Source: Aquatica leii (Eukaryota > Arthropoda > Insecta > Coleoptera > Lampyridae). From it: 64,000 bases of DNA. Each line of letters begins with the position of its first letter. The stretch's first letter is position 1. The position numbers were made by a program, and so were the translations under genes. Under the pieces are notes generated by a model that was not told the origin of the DNA, ran no database searches, and was given only the letters and a program-made list of their open reading frames with translations. Positions 43,730 to 55,737 of this stretch are shown one piece after another. The DNA lies in the NCBI GenBank assembly GCA_035610365.1, contig CM069432.1, positions 15,314,001-15,378,000 on the forward strand, in the 5' to 3' direction.

Positions 43730-44802
43730 TTAGGTGTACGTACGTAATTTAATTGATGTCGGTAACAACCTTTTCTTGGGACATATTTTTGTAAATTGTC
43801 GTAATGACATGGAAGTAATGGCAGCTCCTGTATCAAGCTTCATTTTTGTTGGTACATTATCAATATTCACTGTTAGTAAAAAATTATCATTGTTAATGTC
43901 GTTTGTCTTGTAAACATTTAACACATGAATTGAGTAAATATCAGCACCATCTTCCAAATTTGATTCGACATCAACTTGATGTTGTTTCCACATATTTGCC
44001 TTTTTGTTATCTACTTTTCCCTGATTGGCGGATTTTAGACAAACACTTGCCAAATGACTTTTGACTCTACACTTCCTACAAGTTTTTTCCTTAGCAAAGC
44101 AGTCATTGGCGTTGTGGCTGCGATCGCCACATCTGAAACATATCTCAAATAAGGAAGCTATACCGGAAGATTTTGAACTACTGTGATTTCTCTTTTCGAA
44201 CTTCTTCCCCTTATTCGAAAAATTGCTACTTTTCTCAATTTTACCAATGTGATTTACTTGGCTTAAGGTGCTCTGTATTTGTTTGCTTTCATATTTGGAC
44301 ATTTCTATCGACAATGCTAATTCGACAGCTTTTTCAAATGTAAATGTGGGAGCAGTCTGTTGTAGCAACCGTTCCCGTTTGCCATTGTCACGAATACCTT
44401 TTATAAATTGCGATCTGAGATGAGTGCTTAAAGTAGGTTTGTCACACTCCATACATTTAAAATTACAGTTAGTAGTTAATCGTTTTAATTCCGCAACAAA
44501 ATTTGCTATGGATTCACCCTCATGCTGTACCCGTAAGGAAAATCGATGCTGTTCTGCAATTTCACTTGGTGGTGGACATATATGCATTTTTAATAATTGC
44601 ACAACTTTATTATACGTTTTAGAGCTTGGCGAATCGGGTGATGTAATATTTGAGAGCGTTGTAAATTTACCCCATGTAAATCTCGTTTTGTATAGCGTAA
44701 TTGCGATTGTTGAGGATTTGCCTGGTTTAGGTTTAATATTTGTAACTGGGTTTCTTGCATATTTTGCAAAACTGATGTTAAATTTTGTAATAGCTGTTCC
44801 AT
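43730..44802 (-). pseudogene. Gypsy E gag-protease
   Basis: A long open frame (to 44836) includes the gag core (HRFSLRVQHEGESIANFVAE, LRSQFIKGIRD), two perfect zinc knuckles (CFRCGDRSHNANDC and CRKCRVKSHLASVC, C-x2-C-x4-H-x4-C) and protease start VPTKMKLDTGAAITSMS (D-T-G-A). The family-like N-terminus MEQLLQNLTSVLQNMQETQ starts at 44802 in another frame, so one shift near 44650 separates it from the rest. Frame end at 43730 falls within protease; RT continues after breaks. Confidence 0.85.
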
Positions 44803-45154
44803 TTTCGTAATGAAATTTTAGTGTTCTAAAATGCAATTCTGTTAATAATTAAAGAAGGATACAGGATTCGCCTAGAGGGCTATCAAGGCTTTTTGGATAA
44901 CAGGCCCCTGAATACAAGGAATTATAGGGTCACAAGAAACAGAATGCACTGCAACCTGACCTTACAAAAAAAATTTACTCCGTGCGTAATAGAACGTAAT
45001 TTGTTTATCGTAAGTAATTGAATTGAAAACAGATTGCAACGTAATGTAAAGTTTACAAACATGCTGTCCAATTAGTTTTTGTAATCGTTATGTAGCTACT
45101 TCGTGTAATCTTACCATGCGGTAATCGGTTCGGTAAGTCCACAATAAAAATTTC

Positions 45155-45168
45155 AATCCTCGTCGCCA
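45155..45168 (-). other. Primer-binding site of Gypsy E
   Basis: On the minus strand TGGCGACGAGGATT lies 3 nt after the 5' LTR. TGGCGACGAGG-type sites recur in Gypsy elements with short LTRs; the tRNA is not determined here. Confidence 0.65.
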
Positions 45169-45171
45169 ATT

Positions 45172-45346
45172 TGTTGTATTCATTAGCGTGGGTTGCAAGC
45201 AGTTAGTGGAAAAATGTATATTAGGATAGAAACACTAGTTGTACACGTTATTGTTATAATTATAATCTTTAATTCTTTTTACACCAACGTTACATGTCAT
45301 TGTTTTTTTTGCACACCGTAGTGTCTCTTGTCCCGTACATATGACA
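45172..45346 (-). repeat. 5' LTR of Gypsy E
   Basis: 175 bp, minus-strand TGTCATATGTACGGG to AATACAACA. The first 50 bp match 39668-39716, and CTTTTTACACCAACGTTACATG matches 37516-37534. Confidence 0.8.
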
Positions 45347-45839
45347 TTTTGTACTCTTTTTTGGATTAAGTATAATTTCTTAGCACCATGTGTTACCTCC
45401 AAATGTGGGTCACGATCATCTCCCTAAGAGGATTAAAACCTTTAAACATCCCTTTTAGTGGGTCAGGAACATTCGGATCGATTGTGGAAATATTTCTAAA
45501 AGTGATGCATGGAATCATACGATCTAAAAATGCGTTTAACACCATCTTTTACTTTGTTGTAGATTTCGTGAGTCATTAGTTTGGCACGATTTTTTAGTTA
45601 GCTTAACCCTTTGCAGCACAAATTATTAAAAAAACTTTAAAAAAGATATTTCTTCTTTTAATACTATTTTTAGAACTCAGGTAAGCGTCCATATTTTTTT
45701 TCAAAATTTTTCTGTTTTGTTTTTTTTTAATTGGGGGTGGTTAAACATAAAAACCACTTTGCGAGAATTAAAAAATTGTAAAAAAAAATTATTTATAAAA
45801 TGTACATAATATCAGTAAATTATTACTTATTTCAAATGA

Positions 45840-47220
45840 AATTTTAAATAACAAATCTTATTTTCATTTAGACACAATCCCACTTTACATGTAGAACATG
45901 CCCATTTGGAGCGGTGTGCTTCAATCTTTGTGGAGCAAAAAGAACACCTCCTGGAAGTACACCGCACTGGGATGTGCGCTGCCTTTGTGTACCGCACTTC
46001 TTGTGCAATTTTTATTTTAAATGGATTAACGTTTCCAGTGGACTTTCACCCACGTTTCCCTTCAGAAATTCCGATGAGGCCGTTGGCGATAGCCACACAA
46101 AATTCTTTCAGTTTCCTTTTTTTACCTTCTGTTAGGTGAGAATAAATTACAAATGAATTCACCACGGTTGTATCCAACATATGAAAAAATAGTCGGTGCC
46201 ACCACTTTCTTGATTCTCTATCAATTGCATAAATTGTTTTGAACATATCTGCTTTATCCACATACCCCATGTGGGAATTATAATCTTTTACGAGTTGTGG
46301 ACAATTTATTGTGTTTATGGATCGATCTTTTTCTCTACGATTTACAGTTGAAAATAGTTCGGTTGTGAAAATTGGACAGAAAATGAATTCCTTTTCGGTC
46401 TTTCTATTTTACAGCTACGATTCCAGTTCTGGTGGATTTCCATTCTGAATTTCCGCGGGGCATATCTTTGTCAGACCTAATTTTTTTTGGGAAATTGACT
46501 CTGTTTGGCCTGGTTGTTCCACAGGGTTTTATTTTATTTTGCTGCAAATAGATCATCAAATCGACGGAGTTAAAATAATTGTCGAAATATACAGTATAAT
46601 TTTTATTTATCAAATCAAAAGTTAATTCTTTGACCACTCTGGCACCTAAATTTTTTTCCATGATGTTGTTTCGTTTGCCCTCATAAATCCGGAACTGAGC
46701 GATATATCCATGAGGATCAGCACGTACCCATAATTTATATCCACGTTTTGTTGGCTTGTCAGATATGTATTGTTTTAGGGAACTTTGAAGGGGATCATAG
46801 ATTCATCAATTGATTGAAATTCTGAAGGTGCGTAATAACTTTTATAGGTTTCCGACAATCTATCAAAAAGTGATCTAGGTTTGTAAAGTTTGTCAAAATG
46901 TGGCGAATCACGTTGAGGCATTGTGGTATTGTCATTGACGTGCAAGTGAGAAATAAACCATCCAAATTGATTTACAGACATAGCAGATGAAATATATTGA
47001 TCTCTCATTTCTAATGACGAAGACCAGTAGTCTCTGTAATATGGAAGTTTTTTTATTCCCATCACAAGATTTATTCCTAGGAAAGTTTTCATTTCATCAC
47101 TATTTGTGGAGTTTGTAACCTGCGTTGGAATTTTAGCAGTGAATCTTTTATGTAAGACCCCGTAATTAGATTCATCTGGCTGAATTTTCTGTTTTCTGTT
47201 TTTTTTTCGATTGATTAGTT
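45840..47220 (-). pseudogene. piggyBac-like transposase 2, core and C-terminus
   Basis: Contains MKTFLGINLVMGIKKLPYYR (47092), FQSIDESMIPFK (first Asp, about 46790), YTVYFDNYFNSVDLM (second Asp, about 46575), GYVDKADMFK (third Asp, about 46260), SRKWWHRLFFHMLDT and a Cys-rich tail near 45850-46010. It belongs to a different subfamily from piggyBac 1. Frameshifts occur near 46400 and 46720. Confidence 0.85.
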
Positions 47221-47223
47221 CAA

Positions 47224-48794
47224 TGTTAGCATCGAAAACGTTTCGCTCGGTATTTTATTACGTTTGATATAAGTTTATTTGTATTTCAAGTTATTTCACA
47301 ACTATTACTGGTATTTTTTTAAATGCATAAAGTTCCGTGGTTTTGAATTTGATTTAGTGTTTTACTTGTTTATTTCAGTAAAATAACAATGCTAGATAAT
47401 TTACGACTTCCTTTTCGGAATGTAATTTGATCAATTTTTTGTGATATCTTTACTTTGTTTATGTTGAGCTCTTTTACGAGCGCGATTGGAACCACTTGAT
47501 AATTTAGCGGAGTGAGCGTTTTCTGTGGGAAAATTTTCTTTCTGTCGAAGGTCTACGTGACAAGATGCACATGGCCATTATATTTTTCATCTTTGTTAAT
47601 TTACGTTGTTTAGTGTTGCATCTTTTACAAAGATTTTACGGCGCAAGTTCATTGAATTAAGTGGGAATACGAGGTGTTGAAAGGGGTAAAATTTTGTTTT
47701 TGGGAATCAATCTTTTGTCGCAATTAAGAATACTGGGTACCGGAATGTAGTCAAGTGTTCGGGGTGTTTTTACCCTACCGTTAGACAATACCGCGGAAGT
47801 TAAAGAAATGGTGCCGTGAAAATTGAGTGGTGTGATGGGAAATATTGGTTTTCCAAATTCGTAATTTTACGGGTTAAGGAACTTCACGGTATCCATAATA
47901 AAACTCACGTTTCAAGTTGGATATGCAATCGTTGGGTTGTGCTACATCCAGTCTTCGCATTTGTGCGGATTTTATTTAAGTGTTAAAAAGAAAATTCTTC
48001 CGCCGTCATTGCAATTGTTTGGGGTACCTTTCAACGTTTTTCTACCTGTAGACAACTGGCCACTTAGAACCAACCACCGGTTCTTTCCTGAAGTTACGAC
48101 GAATTCAAGGTATTTATGTTGCACCATTTATTTAATCGTGAAGATATTATTTACGTGATTGAGTGTTAAAAGCTTTGAATTTCAAGTAAAAATTACAAGG
48201 GTCTCGAATTGATTTAACGTTAATGTAACTAATTATTGTCCGTATTTATGGGAACTGTGACAGAATCCCGAGTTAAAAATTTATTAAACGGGACCGAATT
48301 TTCGATTCAAGATTTATATATTAGTTTTATATTAAATAAGTTTATTTTTTTTTTGTTGTAAATGAGTAATTTCAACGCGCACACGGCCGTGATAAATTAA
48401 AATTTACCAATTTTTGCTTGGTTTTATTAAATTCTGTATTTTGTATTGTATTATTTTGTTGTTGAGCAGTTATTCAAATAATTTTAAATTTTGTTTTTAT
48501 CAAACGTTCGTTGACGTACCTTTTGTTGTTTGGTTAATTTTTGTTGATTACTATACTTTACTTTTGTGTCATTATTTTTTTTGTGTGTTCAAATAAATGT
48601 TAAATTGTTAAATGTAAAGAGCTTTTAATTCCGTCGGCCTCCGCGTGTGTAACTTTATTAATTTATTACAGATTTTAGTGAGATACACTCTAACAAGGTA
48701 AGTCCGTTTAGAGTGTATCCTTCAGGAGCGGACTTGTGGTTGGCAAGGGCCAGAAGTCCATTAAGCTTTACTCCTTCCTGGCGCCCTTTGATTT
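47224..48794 (+). repeat. Repeat D, copy 2
   Basis: Lies within piggyBac 2. It carries the perfect hairpin GATACACTCTA / TAGAGTGTATC (48682-48692, 48709-48719), CACACGGCCGTG at 48381 and the shared end GGCGCCCTTTGATTT. No clean target duplication is visible. A 73-codon plus ORF (47937-48158) is not conserved in the other copies as protein. Confidence 0.7.
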
Positions 48795-49340
48795 CGACAT
48801 TATTACTTTTCGATTTTGTGTTTTCGTCAAGCTGATCCAATTCAATCACGAAACTTTTAAATATAACCCACCCCGTCTCCACTGAGCAAGCGGCACAACA
48901 TCGTTTATGATACCTCATTTCAGGCAGTGACTTTGTTTTAACTTTGGCATGTAACAGGTTATTGAATGTTGCACCTCCCGAGGTCTGAATTAAGTATAAA
49001 TTAGTTTCAAAAACAAGTTTATCAATTAGGTCTGAGGGGAAGAGTGTCAAAAATATATATCTAAAGAGTCTTTAAAATCAACACCATTTGGCCCCGAAAA
49101 TTGGTCAAACTAGTCACGCTTCGATATGTGTGGATATTGTAAATGCCAATTGACACCTTGCCTATAAAGTCTCACAGCAATTAGAGTATCATCATCACTG
49201 TCAGATTCATCTTGTGGTGGGTCCACTTCGTCAATATTCATAGAATCTTCAAATTCAATGTGTTGATCCGAATTGAGGTTGTTGTAGTAGTAACTCCAAC
49301 ATTATTCTCATCACTAGTGATTGGCACTAAATATTAAAAC
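48795..49340 (-). pseudogene. piggyBac-like transposase 2, N-terminal part
   Basis: The acidic N-terminal region (VDPPQDESDSDDD, about 49200) is followed by SDLIDKLVFETNLYLIQ (about 49030), the usual piggyBac block before the FLGIN core found at 47092. The following stretch to 48800 (LLHAKVKTKSLPEMRYHKRC and ELDQLDENTKSKSN) is open but I do not recognise it; it may be inserted sequence. Confidence 0.65.
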
Positions 49341-49369
49341 TACATAACCCATTTGGGGCTCTGGGTTAT

Positions 49370-50282
49370 GTTGAGATCATTATTTTCGTTAACTTAAGGT
49401 ATGCAAATATTCAGCGGACCAGCGACGCCAAAACGATTGTATAATACTGTTTTGAATGCCCTGGACTCAAATTGTTTGCAATTAGATCATGATCAGATAA
49501 AAGAGCGTACAACGGACGGGTATTTGATTTCGAGAAAATATGATACAAAACTCTTCAAAAGTCACAGCGGACTTAATAGCTGGTTTCTAAAGGTTTCTAA
49601 AATGAGGAGCATATGGAGGATTAAAAACTCATTTAATATTGCAAAGTGAGAAACGTTTGCAAAATGAATGATTGTTTTTGCTCAAAAAATTATACAGATC
49701 AGTAACCTTTCTAGCTGCCCCAACAAAATGCAACCACAGTTGGATCTAATGTGGAATAGTACTTCTTGACGCGCCTTGAATTTCTCTAAACAGACAAAGA
49801 AAGCTCCTCTCAAAGAGAGCAAGTGTTTAAAAATTCACGAGTAAATCAAAAACTTTTTTACATGGACCACAGAATTCCTATAACAGAACCAAGAAGAATT
49901 TTGTTATAACTGACACAAAAACACGTTGTTTACAACTATTGCACTACAAAAACTATATAAGCAAATAATTCCATTACTAAAAAAAAATTGCAAGAATTAA
50001 AGATATTTCTTTCTAATCCAAATTATCGCTACTATGAAAATTTGCTTTTCTCTGGCAAAAACAAAGACAGCAATGATGCTGAGGTATAAACTAATAACAA
50101 TAGCAATAAACTTTTTCAAAAATGCGTTTCTAATAATAGCGATCTATGAAGAAACATCCCAAAAAATGCCATAAATAAAATATGCAGATTATTTTCAGAT
50201 ATGATGTGTATTTAACATTAGAACAGCTAATATTTAGAACACACATTTGTTTCTGGTATCGCTCACAGCTTGCAAAAGTTTT
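49370..50282. other. Unassigned DNA; one unidentified ORF
   Basis: An 82-codon plus-strand ORF (49401-49649, MQIFSGPATPKRLYNTVLNA) has no recognised domain. From about 49900 the sequence is probably the 3' part of piggyBac 3 (minus), interrupted by LTR-B; a Cys pair (CERYQKQMC) near 50250 could be its C-terminal finger. Confidence 0.4.
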
Positions 50283-52223
50283 TGTTACAAGCTTATGGGT
50301 CTTACAAACCTTGCACGGTCAACTCACACAGTCGAAGATAGGGGAGGTTCAAATAAATGAATTAAATGGCGCCAGATCTTTTATAAGTAAAGCTTCTATC
50401 TCGATCAGGACACAAGCTTCAAGCCTGTAACCAATTCCAGGTTCGTAATCCTTGTTACTCTGATGTTCGAGTAACCACAATAAAAGAGAAAGGTATGTTA
50501 CCATAAAAGAAATATTAAACAGGTATAAAAACTTTAATTTAATAACGTAGATTAGTAACAAGAGTATATCTAATTCTCAATCCATAAATGCCCGAAGTAT
50601 CAGCAACACACAAGACATAAGTTGAAACGAAGTGAATAGCGAAGAAAATTTCGTAATAAATATCGTTTGTACACAGCATGCGATACACACAAAACAATTA
50701 ATGAAACTACCTCAATGGTATTGAAACAATGATCGTAATTACGGAAATTAACATAAGCAAAAGTTCCGTGAGCGACTTTTCTGACAGCGACAAAATAATT
50801 AAATAAACTTACCCACAATCCAGTATCTACTTGATCGAAGAAAACGTTTTCCTCGTTGAGTGAGCCTGGAATAAATTTGAAAAGGAAATCGTGTCAACAC
50901 AATGACTTACGAAAGTAAGATCAACAAAATTATTAATTACTACTAAAAGAAAGTATACATAACATAACCCGATTATCGAATGCTGCTGTACACATTCAAT
51001 GAAAGTTGGTCACGCAGGTGTTTGCCGCATGAGTAAGATCTCGACGAAAATTTGTTGTCTTCGGTTTTTAGTTTTAAACGTAGGTCTTACATAGTTATAC
51101 TCGTTCCATAAACGTATTTCTCGATATTAATCCCTCATTATTCTTTGAATAGAAACATGTGGCCAAAGCGTGGCGGAACGGCTATCAAATTAAGAAAAAA
51201 AATTCAAAAGAATCCTAACAAAACGGATGTAAATATCTTACCCTGTCACAAATAAATTACTTTAAATACGTAATGAACTAATAATTTCATTTTAATTACA
51301 GATAATTTTTTTAGAAACTTCCAGTTTTTAAAGGAAACAGGCCATTTTATGTAGTTGTCAGCTTAATTTCTTGGTCGCAAATGACAGTAACAAGAAAGAT
51401 CAGCAGAAGGCGTCAAAACCGAAATCTAATTTTAATCCAATATACCAGTACATCTTATTTCGACGCGGCCACTTCGACGCTCCCACTTCGACACCGCCGC
51501 TTCGACGCCAGATCGTTTCGACGCGACATTATCTTGACGCGAGGTCATCTCGACGCGACCTCATCTCGACGCGACCTCATCTCGATGCGACCTCATCTCG
51601 ACGAGAACTCATTCTTAAAATCATGAATTTTGTATTTTTGATTCATTCAACGTTATGGTAATTTCTTTAATATAATGTAAGTATCGGCTTGTATCTAGGG
51701 GTACTTATTTTGTTTAGTTATAAAAAAATGCAATATAGGTTATTAAATAGGTCAAAGACAATTAGGAAAATATAGGTACATAATATAAAGACCTGATTTG
51801 ATACTATGGCAATAAAGTGATGATGTTAGAATACCTTAGAGGCATCGCACACAATTTTCTCATGGATTAAGATGCATATTGTTACTTATTTTTTATTATT
51901 ATCTTTTATTATATCTATTATTATTTCTTAATATATATTTAAATCTAGTTTTATTTCTATATTGATGATACGTGTACTAGTGTAATTGTAGAAATCGAAT
52001 CAAAACACTTTACTTTTAGTTTGAAGTAAAGACGGTATTGCGGTGTGTTCTAGCGTTGGGATGAGCTCGCGTCGAAATGAACTCGCGTCGAGATGACCTC
52101 GCGTCAAGATGAGCTCGCGTAGAAATGATCTCGCGTCGAAACGGATGCGTCGACGTGGTCGCGTCGAAACGAGCTGCTTCGCAATATAGATGGTATTACG
52201 ATATGAAATTTGTTCACGTAACA
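50283..52223 (-). repeat. Solo LTR-B, copy 3, with a nested MITE-like insertion
   Basis: TGTTACAAGC to CACGTAACA, flanked by TTTT at 50279-50282 and 52224-52227 (weak evidence because of T-runs). It matches LTR-B copies 1 and 2. A 737-bp insertion at 51445-52181 explains its excess length. Confidence 0.8.
51445..52181. mobile_element. MITE-like element with inverted arrays of a 16-bp unit
   Basis: Flanked by CAATATA at 51438-51444 and 52182-52188, placing it inside the LTR-B sequence. The left arm (about 51458-51612) repeats TTCGACGC and a 16-bp unit CTCATCTCGACGCGAC; the right arm (about 52065-52180) carries the inverse (GCGTCGAAATGA, GACCTCGCGTC). The centre is AT-rich and non-coding. A 7-bp duplication suggests a cut-and-paste transposon, superfamily unknown. 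Confidence 0.75.
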
Positions 52224-52790
52224 TTTTATTTTGACCTTTGCAACGGTGGAAATCACATTTCTTTTATTTTATGCTGTCTTCTTAATGAATTGGAAAACAT
52301 CTGTTACGCAAAACACCAAATTGTAGTTTTTCCACGAGGGCAAGAATAAATTCTCGGCGTGAAACTACGGTGTTTAAAAGAATTTTTGAAAATTATCCAA
52401 GCATTCAGTACAGCAGTGTTAAGGACGTTGTAAAAAAACATGAACATGAAAGTATTCTTTTAGGATTTACCAGCTCGAGATCTCACAATATATTTTTTTT
52501 GCATTTGGTCTGCTACGTCTACGCCACATTTACTCACACTCACACTGTTGTGTGTATGATACTAAAAATCACGACATTTTTGTTGTTCATATTTTTCAGT
52601 GCAGAAAGTTTATTTGCAAGTTTTACAGGCGTAAAAAGATTGTACCAGGTTTCAGGAGCAAGAGTAAATTTATTTGTTGTCAAGTGCTTTGCTTTGCTAC
52701 TTTTCACATCGAATCTAGGATACCGTATAATTTCACGGAAACGATTACGCGACATTGTCTCTTTGATCACAAGTAATACCTAAGCATATA
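52224..52790 (-). pseudogene. piggyBac-like transposase 3 fragments
   Basis: The ORF at 52540-52770 reads ETMSRNRFREIIRYPRFDVK and TTNKFTLAPETW, the piggyBac block preceding the first Asp. 52224-52530 gives VLNTAVLNAWIIFKN and RREFI/LVEKL, the C-terminal region. The catalytic core between them is deleted. LTR-B copy 3 sits inside the C-terminal part. It is distinct from piggyBac 1 and 2. Confidence 0.65.
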
Positions 52791-53084
52791 ATACGATAAA
52801 ACAGCATCTAGTTCCACCAGAGCAACCTACTAACTCCAAGCTAACGGCGTGCTTCAGCAACTGCTTATGTTTCGCCATTTGATTTACTAGCTTTACTTAA
52901 AACGACAATCAAAAGGCCTAGGTCTACTTGCAAATTTTAAAGTGTTGCAAGCTGACGTGTAAAAAATTGTAAATCTTGCATAAAGCGGAAAATTTACCTG
53001 ACTCCGCCTAATTTTAACAGGTTTCACTTGTATTTACACAGCAAGCAGATAAAATATTTACGTTATTACTTTTACTAAAGTACT

Positions 53085-54285
53085 TGTTACGTTAAAAGTT
53101 AGTAGTTCAATTTGCGAGTATAAAAATTTTTCTTCAAGTATGAAATTTGTCCTTAGAATTCCCTATTCTTTCGTCGAAATATCAAATTTTAGACAGCATA
53201 TTTAACTTCACTTTCTGTAAGACCATCGCTGAGCTCTGTACTTTTACGCCCGGTGCAACCATCACCTTTAGATCGTTAGATTACATTTGTAAGGCTGAAT
53301 CGGGGTAACTGTAAAGTCTTCTTTATTGAAGGTTTAATTTGATTCTGTGCTAATTGTCTGTAGCGGATTTTGGTACCCACCACATGTTTACCGTTATCGC
53401 TGAAGATAACTAGCAGGTGGCTTAGTTGGGAAACCTCCATAATGTCACGTTATTAATAACGCAATTTCTTATACACCGTCAAGGGTTGGAAATCCTACCT
53501 CTTTGGGAGATGAACTACGACAAAAACTGGGAAAACTTATGCTGTTAAGTCGAAGGGAAACACTGCGCGTTTGCGTTCTTACATGATTGGATGCTAACGG
53601 AGACCTTTTACTTGTGTTAACATTATATGCTCGTTTTTATTGGGTTTAATATTATTTTTTAGTTAACTCAAGTACGGAATTAGCTAATCCCCTACTGGAT
53701 AAAATCTAACTGTGAGTAATACTATTTCAATTTTTTTGATTTGTGTTTCGGTGGTCATGTCCTTTATGACCGTACGTGCATGTTAGGTTAACACAAATAA
53801 TAATATTTTTGTGCTTCACAAATCCATATGCAGTGCACGTTGAGTCTCGAAGGCTTAAATTAGTTGTTTTCTACGATTTAAAAATTTGCGAATATAAATT
53901 CAGACATGTTTATGTAAAAGGTTACACCGACAGGTTCAGCTTGTTGTACGATGTGTTGCTCACTATTCGATGCAACTTATAATCAATTCAACCCACGTAT
54001 CTATATTTGTGAAAATGATAACATAAATATATATTCTGTGTTATTACTTCGGTGTTGTTATTTATTTTTTTCCAGCTACGGGTAGAGTTAGACGGTACCT
54101 CCCTAATTTAAGCTTTCATCGTCTAAGCGCCTTTTTTTAGAATTATGTTATAATTTCGCATTACAAAGCCTGCGATCCCTCTCCGGAGAAGCTGTGTTAG
54201 CCGTTGCTTTGTTTTGTTACAAGAAGACCAACGTAACAATTTGTTATTGGCTGCCCAACTTGAAGAACCGGATTTTCTCGTAACA
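53085..54285 (+). repeat. 5' LTR of Gypsy A
   Basis: 1201 bp, TGTTACGTTAAAAG to TCTCGTAACA; a solo copy (minus) is at 33966-35222. Confidence 0.9.
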
Positions 54286-54290
54286 AACTT

Positions 54291-54301
54291 TGGCGCCCAA
54301 C
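54291..54301 (+). other. Primer-binding site of Gypsy A
   Basis: TGGCGCCCAAC, 5 nt after the LTR. These 11 nt match the tRNA-Lys(1,2)-type site known from several retroviruses; the following bases do not extend the match. Confidence 0.65.
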
Positions 54302-54759
54302 TGTCTGGGCTCGATTTTTGTGTTTACGATTATAATTGCTTCTAGTTTTATTGATTTTTTTATCTTCTCTTAGTCTTTCGTGGGTTCAATTTACTCGAAG
54401 CTTTACTGCGCTACTTTAGTTATTGCTGCAAGATTTGACGTCGGAGTTACTTTACTAGCTTTTACTTTTTTGTTTCTATTGCTGCGGTTTGAATTTAGAT
54501 TAGTAATTTACTTACTTTTTTTTAATTGGATTTCTGGTCAGACACGTGTTGTTGGACTTTGCTTTAATTTTTGGAATAACTTGACTAAGTCAATTAACTC
54601 TTTTTTTTGCTTATTAAATTAGTTATTTGTGATACTACTTGTACTTATGTTATTTTGATTTAAGTTTTAGTCAGTCATGTGTTAGCAGATTTTTGCTTTG
54701 ATTTACTGCTTTGCTTAGTTTCTTGTTTTAGGTTTTATTGTGATTTACGTGTGGTAACT

Positions 54760-55737
54760 ATGTATTCTTCAGATGAAGAACAAGCACTTCTTACTTCTTC
54801 GGACTCTGATTCAGAAACGAACTTAGGAAATTGGAATGTAATGTTTTCTGGTAAAGACCCTTCTTTACTTATAGAATTTCTTATTCGTATCGACTAGTTG
54901 TGTTTGTCTCGTGGAGTTCCTCAGCATCAACTTTTTCTTTCAGCTCCGGAAGTGTTATCGGGTAAAGCTCTTCTTGTGTTTAAAAGTAGACGACATATTT
55001 TACGTTCTTGGAATGAGGTTACTGCGATGTTGAAAACTGAATTTCTGCCTTTAGATTATGATGAACGGTTAATGGACATTATTCGTAACCGAATAATGAA
55101 ACCTAAGGAATCTATTGGGATGTACGTTACTACTATGCGATATCTGTTTCTGCAATTGTTAGAACCAGTCTCGGAGAAGATGCAGCTTAAAATCATACGC
55201 CGCAACTTGACTCCATTTTATCAATCTTATTTCGCATTGGTGGATATTACATCCTTTTCTCAATTGGTCTCTTTAGGCAGACGTTTGGAATTAAACTTTA
55301 ACTCTTGTAATTCTTTTAACTTTTCGACATCTTTGGTTTATACAAATAAAACTGTTACTTCTGCACTTTCTGTTAATACTGTTGCTGATTCTCTTACTAC
55401 TTCTTCACTTCCGTCTTCTATAACTACTCATAAGTCTAATACTTGTATGCACTGTCGTTCTAAAGCTGAGAAACTTTTACGACCTATTCGTTCTTTAGCT
55501 TCTCTTCCTCCAAATTTTTCTTCAATTTCTAAGATTATTAGGCCTACTACCGATCCTTGGTATTTAGGTTGGGTTTCTAAAGCTTCTGCTTTTCCCCGTC
55601 GTTTCTGTCGTTGGTGTATTGTGAAAGGTCTTCTATGTAAACGTATACGCATTTCTTTGTCTGACTGTTGCGTGTGGAAATTAGTTGTTCCTTCGGACCA
55701 ACGCAAACAATTAATCCACGATCACCATCAGACCTAA
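54760..55737 (+). pseudogene. Gypsy A gag fused to start of integrase zinc domain
   Basis: Starts MYSSDEEQALLTSSDSDSET at 54760. One frame of 325 codons has a single in-frame TAG at 54895-54897. The gag core (LRSWNEVTAMLKTEFLPLDY, SIGMYVTTMRYLF, QLKIIRRNLTPFYQSYF) spans residues about 75-190; a CMHC pair near 225 may be a decayed finger. After SAFPRRFCRW the protein continues as IRISLSDCCVWKLVV and KQLIHDHH, the entrance of integrase. The same junction is in Gypsy B. Gag would assemble particles and could package its own RNA while RT comes in trans (inference). Confidence 0.8.

Larger units (their letters stand above)
37381..45346 (-). mobile_element. Gypsy E, a minus-strand LTR retrotransposon with nested insertions
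   Basis: From right to left: 5' LTR (45172-45346), primer-binding site, gag-protease, RT, solo LTR insertion (41480-42590), RNase H, integrase, partial 3' LTR (39668-39716), a TIR element (37535-39667), then the LTR remainder joined to internal sequence. The short 175-bp LTR and TGGCGACGAGG primer site are as in Mag-type Gypsy elements (inference). Confidence 0.85.
45607..49365 (-). mobile_element. piggyBac-like element 2, split by repeat D
   Basis: The left end is clear: TTAA at 45603-45606 followed by CCCTTTGCAGC. The right end is tentative: GGGCTCTGGGTTAT near 49355-49369 looks like an eroded copy of the same terminus. Transposase fragments on the minus strand lie on both sides of repeat D (47224-48794). 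Confidence 0.7.

Noticed and set aside
49401-49649. 82-codon plus-strand ORF as a host gene exon
   Set aside because: No recognised domain, flanked by transposon remnants; listed only as unassigned DNA.
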